Program-made: the position numbers and the translations under genes | Part shown: positions 51,841 to 60,633 of the stretch, in pieces | How the letters are laid out: the number at the start of each line of letters is the position of its first letter | Position numbering within the stretch: the stretch's first letter is position 1 | The notes under the pieces: model-generated | What the model saw: only the letters and a program-made list of their open reading frames with translations | Told to the model about the DNA's origin: nothing | The model's database searches: none | DNA from: Ruminococcus sp. AF31-8BH | Lineage (GTDB): Bacteria > Bacillota > Clostridia > Lachnospirales > Lachnospiraceae | DNA length: 64,000 bases | NCBI RefSeq assembly: GCF_003460605.1 | Contig: NZ_QTVN01000002.1 | Span: forward strand, 302,740-366,739 | Direction: 5' to 3'

Positions 51841-52016
51841 TGGAAAAAACAACTAAATTATTAGTGTGCGCCGGGACATTGATGCTGATTGCAGGTGTAC
51901 CGCTGGATCATTCTTTCCTGAAATATAAGAAAGAACTGTGTAACTATGGGTATGAGGTCTCCAAAATCTCAATGAAGGCGCAGACGGTGCATTTTTCCAA
52001 GCAGCAGGCGGGCTAA
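51837..52016 (+). CDS. small protein of unknown function
   Basis: 59 aa from an ATG that overlaps the GNAT stop codon, with AAGGAG upstream. A hydrophobic stretch near residues 7-22 (LLVCAGTLMLIAGVPL) is followed by a soluble, Lys-rich part. It could be a real short gene or the remains of a larger one; nothing here allows a family assignment. Confidence 0.4.
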   Translation: MMEKTTKLLVCAGTLMLIAGVPLDHSFLKYKKELCNYGYEVSKISMKAQTVHFSKQQAG

Positions 52017-52089
52017 CTTAGCTGATAGATTATTGGTGCCAGTCTGCGGATTGAAAATAAAGTCTAAATTGAAAATTTGAGGAGGAATT

Positions 52090-52455
52090 ATGAAGAAAGT
52101 CATTATAGGTCTACTTCTATGTAGCCTTGCAATCATGATGCTTTCTGGCTGTCAGGCTAATATATCCATCGGAACAAATGATACGCTGACTGGTGAAACG
52201 TATCCAAATGCCGAAAAATATCAAACCGGCGCTTTTACTTATAAGGCAGCCGATATAAAAGCTGTTGAAATCTATTGGCGTTCTCGCAAAGTAGAAATCA
52301 CAGAATCGGACAACATAGAGTTTTATGTTAAGGAAAGCAGCGACAAACTGCTTACAGACCGTTCGTATGATTGTAAAGGCGACCTGTATGTGTTTGATGA
52401 GGGTGCAAGCAATATCATAGTTGAAACGTCAAGTGGAAATCTTAAAATTCAGTAA
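52090..52455 (+). CDS. lipoprotein, probably shortened (DUF4097-like)
   Basis: 121 aa, start supported by GAGGAGG. It has a lipoprotein signal peptide with lipobox MLSGC (cysteine near residue 21). A beta-rich segment (TYKAADIKAVEIYWRSRKVE, then SDNIEFYVKESSDKL) looks like the start of DUF4097-type putative adhesins, which are usually well over 200 residues. The last 25 residues (IIVETSSGNLKIQ) read like the end of the same fold, suggesting an in-frame internal deletion. Confidence 0.5.
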   Translation: MKKVIIGLLLCSLAIMMLSGCQANISIGTNDTLTGETYPNAEKYQTGAFTYKAADIKAVEIYWRSRKVEITESDNIEFYVKESSDKLLTDRSYDCKGDLYVFDEGASNIIVETSSGNLKIQ

Positions 52456-52467
52456 GGGAGAATTACA

Positions 52468-53031
52468 ATGAAATCACTTAATACCATTCAAAAACTGTCC
52501 AAAATTGGAAAGGTACTCAGTAAAATCGCATTTATTTTTTCTGTCATCGGTTTCTGCGGATGTATTGCCGGTTTACTCAGTTTGAACTTTGGAAATGGTC
52601 GCCTGATCAAGATTGGCGGAGTTACACTGCACGGACTGATTCCTGAGGAATACGGCTACAACATCAAAAGCATTACCGCAACGCTCTCTGGCTGGCTGAT
52701 CGTCTGTGCGGGTGAAGCGGTACTCGCAAAATTTGCGGAAAGCTATTTCAAAAACGAACTGAAAGCTAAAACGCCTTTCACACTTGCTGGGGCAAAGAAA
52801 CTGCTGCAGCTCGGCATTTTGACGATTACCATTCCCACTGCCTGTGCGGTGGCTGGAAGCATTGCAGAGGGAATTATTGCCGGTTTCATGAAAGTTAAAC
52901 AGACGGAGGCTATGGATATGTATTTTGATAATGAATCGAGTATCGTGTTAGGAATCATGTTCATTCTTGGCTCTCTACTGTGCCGTTATGGAGCAGAAAT
53001 GCGGGAACATTCTGGGGAGATCAGGCAATGA
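52468..53031 (+). CDS. membrane protein, DUF2975-like
   Basis: 187 aa, start supported by AAGGGAG and 12 bases after the lipoprotein gene. Four membrane helices are predicted, near residues 20-42, 68-90, 113-135 and 158-175. The segment AESYFKNELKAKTPFTLAGAKKLLQLGILTI resembles the loop of DUF2975 proteins, which often sit beside a small XRE regulator that is absent here. Its stop codon overlaps the start of the next GNAT fragment. Family call tentative. Confidence 0.5.
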   Translation: MKSLNTIQKLSKIGKVLSKIAFIFSVIGFCGCIAGLLSLNFGNGRLIKIGGVTLHGLIPEEYGYNIKSITATLSGWLIVCAGEAVLAKFAESYFKNELKAKTPFTLAGAKKLLQLGILTITIPTACAVAGSIAEGIIAGFMKVKQTEAMDMYFDNESSIVLGIMFILGSLLCRYGAEMREHSGEIRQ

Positions 53032-53524
53032 AGCTGGAGACAGAGCGCCTTTTCCTACAGGAAATGACATCCGATGATTTTGATGCACTGTATGCCGTAC
53101 TTGCCGATTCTGACATTATGCAGCATTACCCTTATGCCTTCGATGAAGCACGGGTGCGAAATTGGATCAATAAGAACAGAGAACGTTATCGTGTATTTGG
53201 ATTTGGCTTGTGGGCGGTCTGGGAGTTATCAAGAACGATTTTCATGACAGGAAAGACCTGACGCCGAATGTGTGCGCAGTGTATACCGAAAAGGAATATC
53301 GCTGTAAAGGAATCGCCGGACGCCTGCTTTGCATGGCCGTGGAGGATTTAAGAGCAAATGGAATTTCCCCTGTCTATTTGCTGACTGATCATGTAGGCTT
53401 TTACGAACACTATGGCTGTTCCTATGTATGGTTCAAAGCGACGGAGAAACTGAGATGTCGAGAATGTACGTGCATAAGTAATTTGCGGCAACTGGTTTGC
53501 AATGTTTCAGATTGGCGTACTTGA
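53028..53524 (+). pseudogene. chimera of two GNAT acetyltransferase gene fragments
   Basis: The first 64 codons (MKLETERLFLQEMTSDDFDA through GFGLWAV) duplicate the N-terminus of the GNAT at 51301. At about 53214-53222 the sequence passes, in another frame, into the acetyl-CoA-binding half of an unrelated GNAT (GVIKNDFHDRKDLTPNVCAV, then EYRCKGIAGRLLCMAVEDL). The join lies at the sequence TGGGCGGTCTGGG. The first frame stops at 53261. No functional product is likely. Confidence 0.7.
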
Positions 53525-53598
53525 AAAAATGGATGCAGAAAAATCTTATTGACATTTCTCCTCTGAAATGGTAAAAAAGTCGTAATAAAAAGGCAATT

Positions 53599-54102
53599 AT
53601 GCTCCTCGCAGACAGCTTATTTGAATATGCCAAAAATCCGGAAGTTGGTCCTATTGCAGGCTGGCCGCCCCATAAAAATGTAGAAGAAAGTAAAGAAATA
53701 ATCAAAAATGTGTTCAATGGAGCTGAGTGTTACGCAATCTGTGAAAAAGGAAGTAACATTGCCATTGGTGCTGTAGAGTTAAAACTGAATGGACATACAG
53801 ATATGACCGAACGGGATGATGAATGTGAACTTGGATATTGGCTTGGGCAGCCATTCTGGGGACGGGGGTATATGCCAGAAGCCGCCCGTGCACTGCTGCG
53901 GCATGGATTTGAAGATCTTGGCATGACAACCATCTGGTGCGGTTATTATGATGGAAACCAGAAATCAAAGCGTGTACAGGAAAAGCTGGGCTTTCTTTTC
54001 CATCATACCTGCAATGAAGTTCCTGTTCCGCTTTTAAATGAGATACGTGTTGGACATACCAACATAATGTCAAAAGAACGTTGGGAGGAATTGTATAAAT
54101 AA
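53599..54102 (+). CDS. GNAT family acetyltransferase, N-terminally shortened
   Basis: 167 aa. The protein carries the RimJ/RimL-type core from NPEVGPIAGWPPHKNVEESKEII onward, with CELGYWLGQPFWGRGYMPEAAR (about residues 77-98) as acetyl-CoA site and NQKSKRVQEKLGF near 120-132. The usual first ~20 residues (a T-ERL-LR opening) are missing; the ATG used here follows a weak AAAGG. It may be expressed but could lack the first strand of the fold. It follows the chimeric GNAT remnant by 74 bases. Confidence 0.6.
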   Translation: MLLADSLFEYAKNPEVGPIAGWPPHKNVEESKEIIKNVFNGAECYAICEKGSNIAIGAVELKLNGHTDMTERDDECELGYWLGQPFWGRGYMPEAARALLRHGFEDLGMTTIWCGYYDGNQKSKRVQEKLGFLFHHTCNEVPVPLLNEIRVGHTNIMSKERWEELYK

Positions 54103-54203
54103 CAGTTTAGCAGATCAGTGAAAATGTGCTATGAGAAATCGGTATGGTTAAACTGATTGGAAATAGCGGCATATTAAGAAAAAACAATGAAAAGTGAGAC
54201 GCT

Positions 54204-54250
54204 AAGACGCAGTACTGATTTATAGAAAGCAGTTACTGCGTCTTTTGTTT
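54204..54250 (+). terminator. rho-independent terminator after the GNAT gene
   Basis: AAGACGCAGTA pairs with TTACTGCGTCTT across an 18-base loop, followed by TTGTTTT. The remaining sequence between 54103 and 54339 contains no other feature I can support. Confidence 0.7.
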
Positions 54251-54339
54251 TACTCAAAAATGAACAAAATATATGTACCAGGCTATGAATTTTATTGCTG
54301 CTGGGCGTGACTGGTAAGAAAAGTAAAAGGAAAATATGG

Positions 54340-54648
54340 ATGCAACTGCGAAATAAAATAGAATTATATAAAATAAGAAGAGTGCTGAAACCAATTGGAT
54401 GCGTATCAGCGCAAAGAAGAGAAGAAAGATTAATAATTTCATTTAACGGAAACTGGCTGGGCTATATTGAAAAAGGGAAATTACATATAAAGGATAGTGA
54501 GGTATCAAAAATATATCTGCCAGAAGCAGCAGTTGTTTTGGATGATAGCGGGGAAAAGTACAGAAAGGTTGACGGAAAATTAAATCCGGATGTATTTCAG
54601 TCTCTGGTAATCAGTAGAACCAACCTGTACAGAACCTGGAAAAACTGA
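54340..54648 (+). CDS. hypothetical protein, probably a truncated gene start
   Basis: 102 aa from the ATG at 54340 with AAAGGAA upstream. It is lysine- and isoleucine-rich, with strand-like segments (RLIISFNGNWLGYIEKGKLH, YLPEAAVVLDDSGEKYRKVD) and no signal peptide. Its last ~13 codons overlap, in another frame, the beginning of the Cys-rich repeat sequence. That suggests a deletion joined the front of this gene to the repeats of another. I do not recognise the family. Confidence 0.45.
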   Translation: MQLRNKIELYKIRRVLKPIGCVSAQRREERLIISFNGNWLGYIEKGKLHIKDSEVSKIYLPEAAVVLDDSGEKYRKVDGKLNPDVFQSLVISRTNLYRTWKN

Positions 54649-57340
54649 AGGCAGCCACTGTGAAGTCTGCAAGGCCATAATAAAACCACAGGAAGTAATC
54701 CCTGCTACTGGACATACGGAATATATAGCGGAAGAAGAATTTAAGGCCACCTGCACGGAATCTGGCCATACTGCTTTGATAAAATGTTCAAAGTGCAATG
54801 CAGTCCTGCAGGAACAGGAAGAAATCCCACCATATAACCACAAAGAAGTCATTATCGACGAAGCAATAGAGGCAAGTTGTACAGAATATGGAAAAACAGC
54901 AGGAAGTCACTGTGCCATTTGTGACCAGATACTAATTCCCCAGGAGATTATTCCGAAACTGGATCACAAAGAAGTTGTAGACGAAGGAACAAAAGCAACT
55001 TGTAAAGAATCTGGTTGGACCGCCTTAATTAAATGCGCAAAATGTGAATCTATTTTACAGGAACAGAAAGAGATTCCGAAAGCAGATCATAAAGAGGTTA
55101 TAGACGAAAGCAAAGAAGCATCCTGTACGGAACCTGGCCTGACTGCTGGAAGCCATTGTGAAACTTGTGGAACTGTTTTAAAAGCTCAGGAAATTATCCC
55201 TGCTACTGGGCATAACGAATACGTGGCAGAAAAAGAAGAACCAGCCACCTGTACAAAGCCAGGAAAGACCGCTTTAATTAAATGTGCCAAATGTGAAACC
55301 GTGTTGCAAGAACAAAGAGAGATTCCAAAAGCTGACCATAAAGAGGTCTTAGATGAAGGTAAAGAACCAACCTGTACAGAACCTGGCCTGACTGCTGGAA
55401 GCCACTGCGAAACTTGCGGAGCTGTTTTAAAAACTCAGGAAGTTATCCCTGCTACTGGGCATGTGGAATATGTAGCAGAAGAAGAAGTTAAAGCAACCTG
55501 CATGGAATCCGGTTGGACCGCGTTGATTAAATGCGCAAAGTGCGAATCTGTATTACAGGAGCAGAAAGAGATTCCAAAAGCAGATCATAAGGAAGTGCTA
55601 GATAAAGCGGTAGCGCCAACCTGTACAGAGTCCGGAAAAACCACCGGAAAACACTGCGAAACCTGTGGAGAAGTACTGGAAGCGCAGACAGAAATTCCAG
55701 CCACTGGACATAAAGAAGTAGTTGATGAAGCAATAGAAGCTACCTGTACCGAGTCTGGAAAGACCGAGGGCAGCCACTGTGAGATTTGCCAGACAGTGAT
55801 AAAAACACAGGAAGAAATCCCAGCTTACGACCATAAAGAAGTAATAATAGACGAAGGTGTGGCTGCGACCTGTACGCTCTCGGGAAAGACTGAAGGAAGT
55901 CATTGTGCTCTTTGTGGAAAAATGTTATCAGCACAAGTTGAAATTCCAGCAACCGGTCACAAAGAAACAGCAGACAAAGAGATAGCCGCCACCTGTACAA
56001 TAGCGGGAAAAACCGCCGGAAGTCACTGCGAAACCTGTGGCGAAATTCTGAAAGAGCAAATTGAAATTCCAGCAACTGGTCATCATTCTGCCGAAAGACC
56101 GGCAATAGAACCCACCTGCACGGAAACAGGAAAAACTGCCCTGCGGTATTGTGACCAGTGTGGCCTTGTTTTCAGATCCCGCAAAACCATAGAGAAAAAA
56201 GAACACACCATAGAAGTTATTGGCGGAGTATATCCCACCTGTAAAACTCCTGGAAAAACAGCTATAGAAAGATGCTCCGTTTGCGGTACTGTTGTGAAAG
56301 AATCCAAGACCATTCCCACGACAGCCCATGCGATGGCACCTGTCCGAAAACTGAATTTTATGGGACTTAAGAAGCAGTCCAGATGTATAAAATGTGGGAA
56401 AATAGAATTTGAAAAAGACCGCTCTAAAAGTTTTGACAAAGTAGATCTGTCAGATTTAGACGATCTTCTAATAACCACTGGAAATACTTCTTCAGGCACC
56501 CCAAACACCACTCCAAAAGATGAGGATTTGCAGGTATTTACAACCACCACTGATGATGGAATCGAAGCTCTTTGCCTGATGGGGGAACAAACTTTTAAGG
56601 ACAATTTTGTATCTTTATCTGCCAAGGATTTCCTTATCAGCAAACTTGTTCTTGCTTCCCAGGAAAATCCGGAAAACGGCAACATAACACTGGAAGTAGA
56701 AGGTGGAGCAAAACAGCTTGGTCTTGGAATGGATAGAGACGCAAATGGCGAGGGATATCTGTATGTCACAGAAAATGGCCAAAGAATGACAATTGAAGCT
56801 GTTAATTTTATAGAAAATGGAATTGTATTTATTACAGAATCCGGAAGTAAGTTGACCATTCAAAGTAACAGATTAAAAAATGAAACTACCACTATAAGTC
56901 AGGAAAAAATAAATGAAATAAAGGCTGAGCTTGGCTGCGAACTGGAAATTATTATAACGGAAAAAGGATTTGAAGACAACTCCGGGAATACATCGGAAAA
57001 TACTTCTGAAAGCACTTCAGAAGATACTTCAGAAAATCCATCAAGTGATGATACAATTATTAAGATCATACGATTTATTGATCCGGAAGAGGACGTTATA
57101 ATTAAGAAATTCGAAGACCGGGAGCCCCAAAGTTATGTGGACTGTGTGGGACAAGATGAGAAGATAGATAAAGAAAAACACTATTGTCCGCATAAACAGA
57201 TAGAGGAAAAACATCTATTTGTTCCTAGATACCTGGTAGAAAATGACACTTCCTATTCTCGTGGAGACTATTATAAAAGGTGTCCTTACTGTGATTATGA
57301 AGAATGGGTATGTACTGTTTTGAAATTCATAACAGATTGA
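54611..57340 (+). pseudogene. Cys-rich tandem-repeat protein gene, 5'-truncated (14 repeats)
   Basis: The frame is open from 54611, after a stop at 54608, with no start codon or ribosome binding site before the repeats. The ATG at 54776 lies in the middle of a repeat and is not a natural start. Fourteen repeats of 41-42 residues occupy about residues 1-585, each starting T/S-C-T-E-S/P-G and ending in ...P-x-x-x-H-K-E. All fourteen keep the pattern C-x10-C-x2-C-x14-H. A further CIKCG pair, a threonine/serine-rich linker, a beta-rich region (FVSLSAKDFLISKL onward), a Glu/Thr/Ser-rich run, and a last CPYCDYEEWVC segment follow. Similar repeats occur in clostridial surface proteins, but the signal peptide is absent here. 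Coding capacity is real; expression in this state is doubtful. Confidence 0.7.
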
Positions 57341-57380
57341 TTTGTATTTCACTATACAATAATCGTTTAAGAAAAGCCAG

Positions 57381-57416
57381 ATTTAACCGGTGGGAGATTT
57401 TCCTGCCGGTTAAATT
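57381..57416 (+). terminator. rho-independent terminator after the repeat gene
   Basis: ATTTAACCGG pairs perfectly with CCGGTTAAAT around a 14-base loop and is followed by TTTCT. Confidence 0.7.
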
Positions 57417-57527
57417 TTCTATTTATGCTGCAGCTTACCCCCTGATTTTTACAACTTACCGCCTCCCATATAGATATGAAAAACACTCTGTGCTATATTA
57501 TATTTCAGAACCAAAGGGGGTGTGGAC

Positions 57528-57977
57528 ATGAAGCTGTCTGTGGAACAGATTTCCCGCGAAAACGAAGAAGAAGTGATCATTTCCCGGCACATTATGCTCA
57601 GCACCTTTTTTATGTGTCTGCTGTTCAATCCTGCTTCCCAATTGCCGGTGGTTTCTTTTTTCGGCAGATGCATCCTCTTCACCCTGGTGTGCATGGCTAC
57701 ATTAGTCGTTTATTATTCCAGGACCGAACTGACTTTGAGAGGCTGGTGGATTCGCACAATCTTGCATGCGGCTCTTTTGGAAGCGGTTTTGCTGCCCCTT
57801 GCACACCATTGGGAATTTTGGTACGGACCACTGGATGCCATCATTTATGCCAGCTTTATTCTGGCGGCGAAAATCCTCTGGCATCTGGTCAATTTCGGTC
57901 AGAGCATCCGAACCGCCACCCAGATCAATGAACAGCTTCTCAGACGCCAGAATGGTCAGAAACAGGGAGAAGTCTGA
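57528..57977 (+). CDS. four-helix membrane protein, DUF3021-like
   Basis: 149 aa from the ATG at 57528, with AAAGGGGG upstream. Four hydrophobic segments are predicted, near residues 22-40, 43-62, 76-95 and 104-120, followed by a charged tail (NEQLLRRQNGQKQ). Size, helix pattern and the W-x2-R-x-I-LH segment fit DUF3021, a family usually encoded just after a LytTR regulator; no such regulator precedes it here. It may be a leftover of a broken regulator/membrane-protein pair. Confidence 0.45.
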   Translation: MKLSVEQISRENEEEVIISRHIMLSTFFMCLLFNPASQLPVVSFFGRCILFTLVCMATLVVYYSRTELTLRGWWIRTILHAALLEAVLLPLAHHWEFWYGPLDAIIYASFILAAKILWHLVNFGQSIRTATQINEQLLRRQNGQKQGEV

Positions 57978-58110
57978 ATGGCCCCACACGGTGCTGGAGG
58001 ACTTTCCTCTATTTTGCCCAAAGTGCAAATATACCTGCGTGATCCGTTTCAAAGACGGAAAAATACAAGAAATAAAATCAGATTCAGAAAGAGGACAACG
58101 GAATGAATAA
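57976..58110 (+). pseudogene. remnant of a cysteine-rich KTR protein gene
   Basis: The frame reads TVLEDFPLFCPKCKYTCVIR followed by about 20 residues. This is the C-terminal half of small KTR-domain proteins, which begin with a WxxCPxC half-site; that half is missing, so only one of the two CxxC pairs survives. KTR genes are frequent passengers of integrative elements in gut Firmicutes. Its end overlaps the next methyltransferase start. Confidence 0.6.
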
Positions 58111-58885
58111 CCAATCCAGTATTACCGCCCTGATGAGTTCGTTTGGACGGGCGTTTCATGCAGAAAACGAAGATCATCCGGTTTTCACAGACCATCTTGC
58201 CAAAGAGTTGATGACGGCAGAAGAATATACCGCTGTTCAGAATTATATACAAGCGTTAAAAGCAGCTGTCCTAACTGGTACAAAGCAATATGTTATACTC
58301 GGTGCAGGTATGGATACCTTTGCTTTTCGAGAAGGAGAGTTCTTAGCGAAGCACCAGGTATTCGAGGTGGATCATCCTCTGACGCAAAAAGATAAAATCG
58401 AACGAATCACTCGCGCTGGTTGGCCAGTTCCCGACAATCTCACCTTTGTTCCGGTTGATTTTACAAAGGACAATTTAGCGGAACGGCTGACCGCCAGTGG
58501 TTTTGATCCGTCGGCCAAATCCTTTTTCTCATGGCTCGGTGTAACCTACTACCTTTCCACAGAAGCAATCGACACAATGCTGGCTGCACTTTCCGAACTT
58601 TGCGCGGACGGCAGTACACTTGTGTTTGATTATCCCGATGAAAACTTCTTTGATGCCACCGAAAAACGTGTACAGAACACCATTATGATGGCAAAAGCAG
58701 GCGGCGAACCGATGCAGTCGGCATTTTCCTATAAAGAACTTGAAAAACTCCTTGAAAAACACGGCTTTCTCATTTACGAGCTGCTGACACCCGATGATAT
58801 TCAAAGGAATGTGATCCACAAGGCCGGAGCAGATATGAAAGCCTTTGAGCATGTCAATTACTGCCTTGCGGTCAGAAAGAATTAG
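58103..58885 (+). CDS. leucine carboxyl methyltransferase-family SAM methyltransferase, with internal shortening
   Basis: 260 aa, start supported by AGAGGAC. It has VILGAGMDTFAFRE (SAM motif I, about residues 64-77), VFEVDHPLTQKDKIERI (acidic loop), FFSWLGVTYYLS and LVFDYPDENFF. This is the LCM/PPM fold used by many small-molecule methyltransferases in bacteria. Between ELMTAEEYTAVQNYI (about residue 45) and ALKAAVLTGTKQYV about 40 residues found in relatives are missing in frame, which removes part of the substrate lid. Activity is uncertain. Confidence 0.75.
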   Translation: MNNQSSITALMSSFGRAFHAENEDHPVFTDHLAKELMTAEEYTAVQNYIQALKAAVLTGTKQYVILGAGMDTFAFREGEFLAKHQVFEVDHPLTQKDKIERITRAGWPVPDNLTFVPVDFTKDNLAERLTASGFDPSAKSFFSWLGVTYYLSTEAIDTMLAALSELCADGSTLVFDYPDENFFDATEKRVQNTIMMAKAGGEPMQSAFSYKELEKLLEKHGFLIYELLTPDDIQRNVIHKAGADMKAFEHVNYCLAVRKN

Positions 58886-58916
58886 AGTGCGAAGCCAGGC
58901 CTTCTTTTGCCTGTAC

Positions 58917-58946
58917 TTGACAAAATGAGATTATGCAGAGCATAAT
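58917..58946 (+). promoter_or_regulatory. promoter-like sequence with inverted repeat
   Basis: TTGACA at 58917 is followed by ATTATGC-AGA-GCATAAT (58930-58946), a 7-bp inverted repeat in the position of spacer and -10. It lies about 85 bases before the next methyltransferase gene. A plausible operator-promoter, but the -10 is not clear. Confidence 0.4.
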
Positions 58947-59029
58947 ACACAAAAAGGCATTCATATTCACGCGAAAAGCGGGCGTACTGGATCATTGGCA
59001 TGCCCAAAACAGGTTAAAGGAGCAGCAGT

Positions 59030-59791
59030 ATGAAAGAGACTGAATTCATAAACAGTTTGAAAAAAGAAGAAAGTATTGCCCATATTCGCGGATGGGATTT
59101 TTCCCATATTGCAGGGAGATATACAGAAGAAACGGATCTGCCCTGGGATTATCAGCGTATCATTTTCGATTACCTGAAGCCGGAGATGAAGCTGCTGGAT
59201 ATTGACACTGGCGGCGGTGAATTTCTGTTGTCCCTCCATCACCCTTACGAAAATACAAGTGCCGCAGAAGCCTATCCTCCAAACGTTCAGCTATGCAGGG
59301 AAACATTGCTTCCTCTTGGAATTGATTTTCGTGCAGGAGATGGAAAAGATGCGCTTCCTTTTGATGACGCTGCATTTGATATAGTGATTAACCGTCACGG
59401 CGATTTTAATGTAAAAGACATCCACCGCATTTTAAAAGATGGCGGAATTTTCATCACAGAACAGGTAGGCGCTGAAAATGACGGCGAACTGGTGGAGCTT
59501 CTCTTAGGTAAAACAGAGCTGCCGTTCCCGGAACAATATCTTGAAATCCGCCGTAAACAGTTTTGCGACGCAGGGTTTGATATTCTGGATGCACAGGAAT
59601 GCTTTCGCCCGATCAAATTTTTCGACATAGGCGCCCTGGTCTGGTTCGCCCACATCATAGAATGGGAATTCCCGGATTTCTCCGTAGACCGCTGCAAAGA
59701 CAAATTATTATACGCCCAGCAGCTTTTGAAACAAAACGGCTGCGTCGAAGGGCAGATTCATCGTTTTTTACTGGTATGTTACAAGAAATAA
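59030..59791 (+). CDS. class I SAM-dependent methyltransferase
   Basis: 253 aa, start supported by AAAGGAGCAG. SAM motif I is LLDIDTGGGEFLLSL (about residues 54-68), the end of strand 2 is AAEAYPPN, and motif II is AFDIVINRHGDFNVKDIHRILKDGG (about 113-137). This is the Methyltransf_11 type of fold found in small-molecule and rRNA enzymes. DIDTGGG departs from the usual D-x-GCGTG form but keeps the glycines. Substrate unknown; it has no operon partners. Confidence 0.8.
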   Translation: MKETEFINSLKKEESIAHIRGWDFSHIAGRYTEETDLPWDYQRIIFDYLKPEMKLLDIDTGGGEFLLSLHHPYENTSAAEAYPPNVQLCRETLLPLGIDFRAGDGKDALPFDDAAFDIVINRHGDFNVKDIHRILKDGGIFITEQVGAENDGELVELLLGKTELPFPEQYLEIRRKQFCDAGFDILDAQECFRPIKFFDIGALVWFAHIIEWEFPDFSVDRCKDKLLYAQQLLKQNGCVEGQIHRFLLVCYKK

Positions 59792-59900
59792 CTGGTACAA
59801 TTTTCCTGATATCAAGTGCATTCACAGGCGGTTTATGATATGATAAACACAAACAATATCTGTCATATTTTATCATAACAGCCAAACAGGAGGTTCTGCC

Positions 59901-60533
59901 ATGTTAAAGAAAATCTTAATCCCAGCAACCGCAATCCTTACCATCTGCTTTACCCCGGTCACCCTTTTCGCAGAAGAGGGCGCACAGCTTACAGGCAGCG
60001 GCTTGAAAGGCCATTGGCTGCTTGCAGAAGCGGAATTCCCATACGAGGCAAGCTTCAATTCCAATGGAGACTGCCATGTGACCATGTCCCGGTACGAAGG
60101 AAATAACGATCTGTGCATCCATCCGGACGGAACCTTTGAGACAGAAGTAGATACCGGTGAGGTTACCAGCTTCTCGGTTTTTAGATCTGAAGATACCATT
60201 CTTTATTATGGGTATGAAAACGATACCTGCGTAGGCATTTTCTTTTTAGACGGAGAGGATTCAGACAAAGGCTACATACTGGACATGGATGCAGACCTGT
60301 TCCTGTCGGAAGAGAAACTCATTTCCGTTGATGACCAGGAAGTATTCGACTACGAAATCATCGACAACACGCTTTGCTATTTCAATGAACACAGTGTCCG
60401 TGCGTTGGATATCATTTCCCACACACCAGACCTGCTGGTATGCCAGGACACCCCCAGCAGCTCAGAAGCCGGAAATTCCGACAGCTGCCTGACCCTATTT
60501 ATAAAAGCAGACTGCATAGAAGCAGAAAAGTAA
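59901..60533 (+). CDS. secreted protein of unknown function
   Basis: 210 aa, start supported by AGGAGG. A signal peptide ends near residue 24 (TLFA|EEG). The mature part is beta-rich and acidic, with regular strands (GHWLLAEAEFPYEASFNSNG, YYGYENDTCVGIFFLDGED) and no membrane anchor or lipobox. It looks like a small lipocalin- or META-like barrel but I do not recognise the family. The gap upstream (59792-59900) holds inverted TATGATA/TATCATA stretches that may be its promoter region. Confidence 0.65.
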   Translation: MLKKILIPATAILTICFTPVTLFAEEGAQLTGSGLKGHWLLAEAEFPYEASFNSNGDCHVTMSRYEGNNDLCIHPDGTFETEVDTGEVTSFSVFRSEDTILYYGYENDTCVGIFFLDGEDSDKGYILDMDADLFLSEEKLISVDDQEVFDYEIIDNTLCYFNEHSVRALDIISHTPDLLVCQDTPSSSEAGNSDSCLTLFIKADCIEAEK

Positions 60534-60633
60534 GCAAACGCTTCGCGCAAAACAATATTTTCCGTTCTAAACCTGGTCAAAGCTTCCTATTGCAAAAATA
60601 CAAGTATAAAAAAGTAATATTTTGACATTACAA

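Noticed and set aside
54611..56300. Regular 123-base periodicity that might suggest a CRISPR array or DNA satellite.
   Set aside because: The period is an exact multiple of three, the frame stays open and the conserved positions are codons for Cys, His, Gly and Thr; there are no short identical repeats with unique spacers.
56083..56859. Minus-strand open frame of 258 codons in the repeat gene.
   Set aside because: Antisense to the repeat frame; composition follows the complement of the repeats.
54776..57340. ATG at 54776 as the start of an 854-aa protein.
   Set aside because: It lies in the middle of a repeat (before an IKCSKC segment), has no ribosome binding site, and a further full repeat is encoded upstream in the same frame.
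57304..57531. 75-codon plus-strand frame between the repeat gene and the four-helix membrane protein.
   Set aside because: It starts inside the repeat gene in another frame and runs through a terminator; no ribosome binding site.
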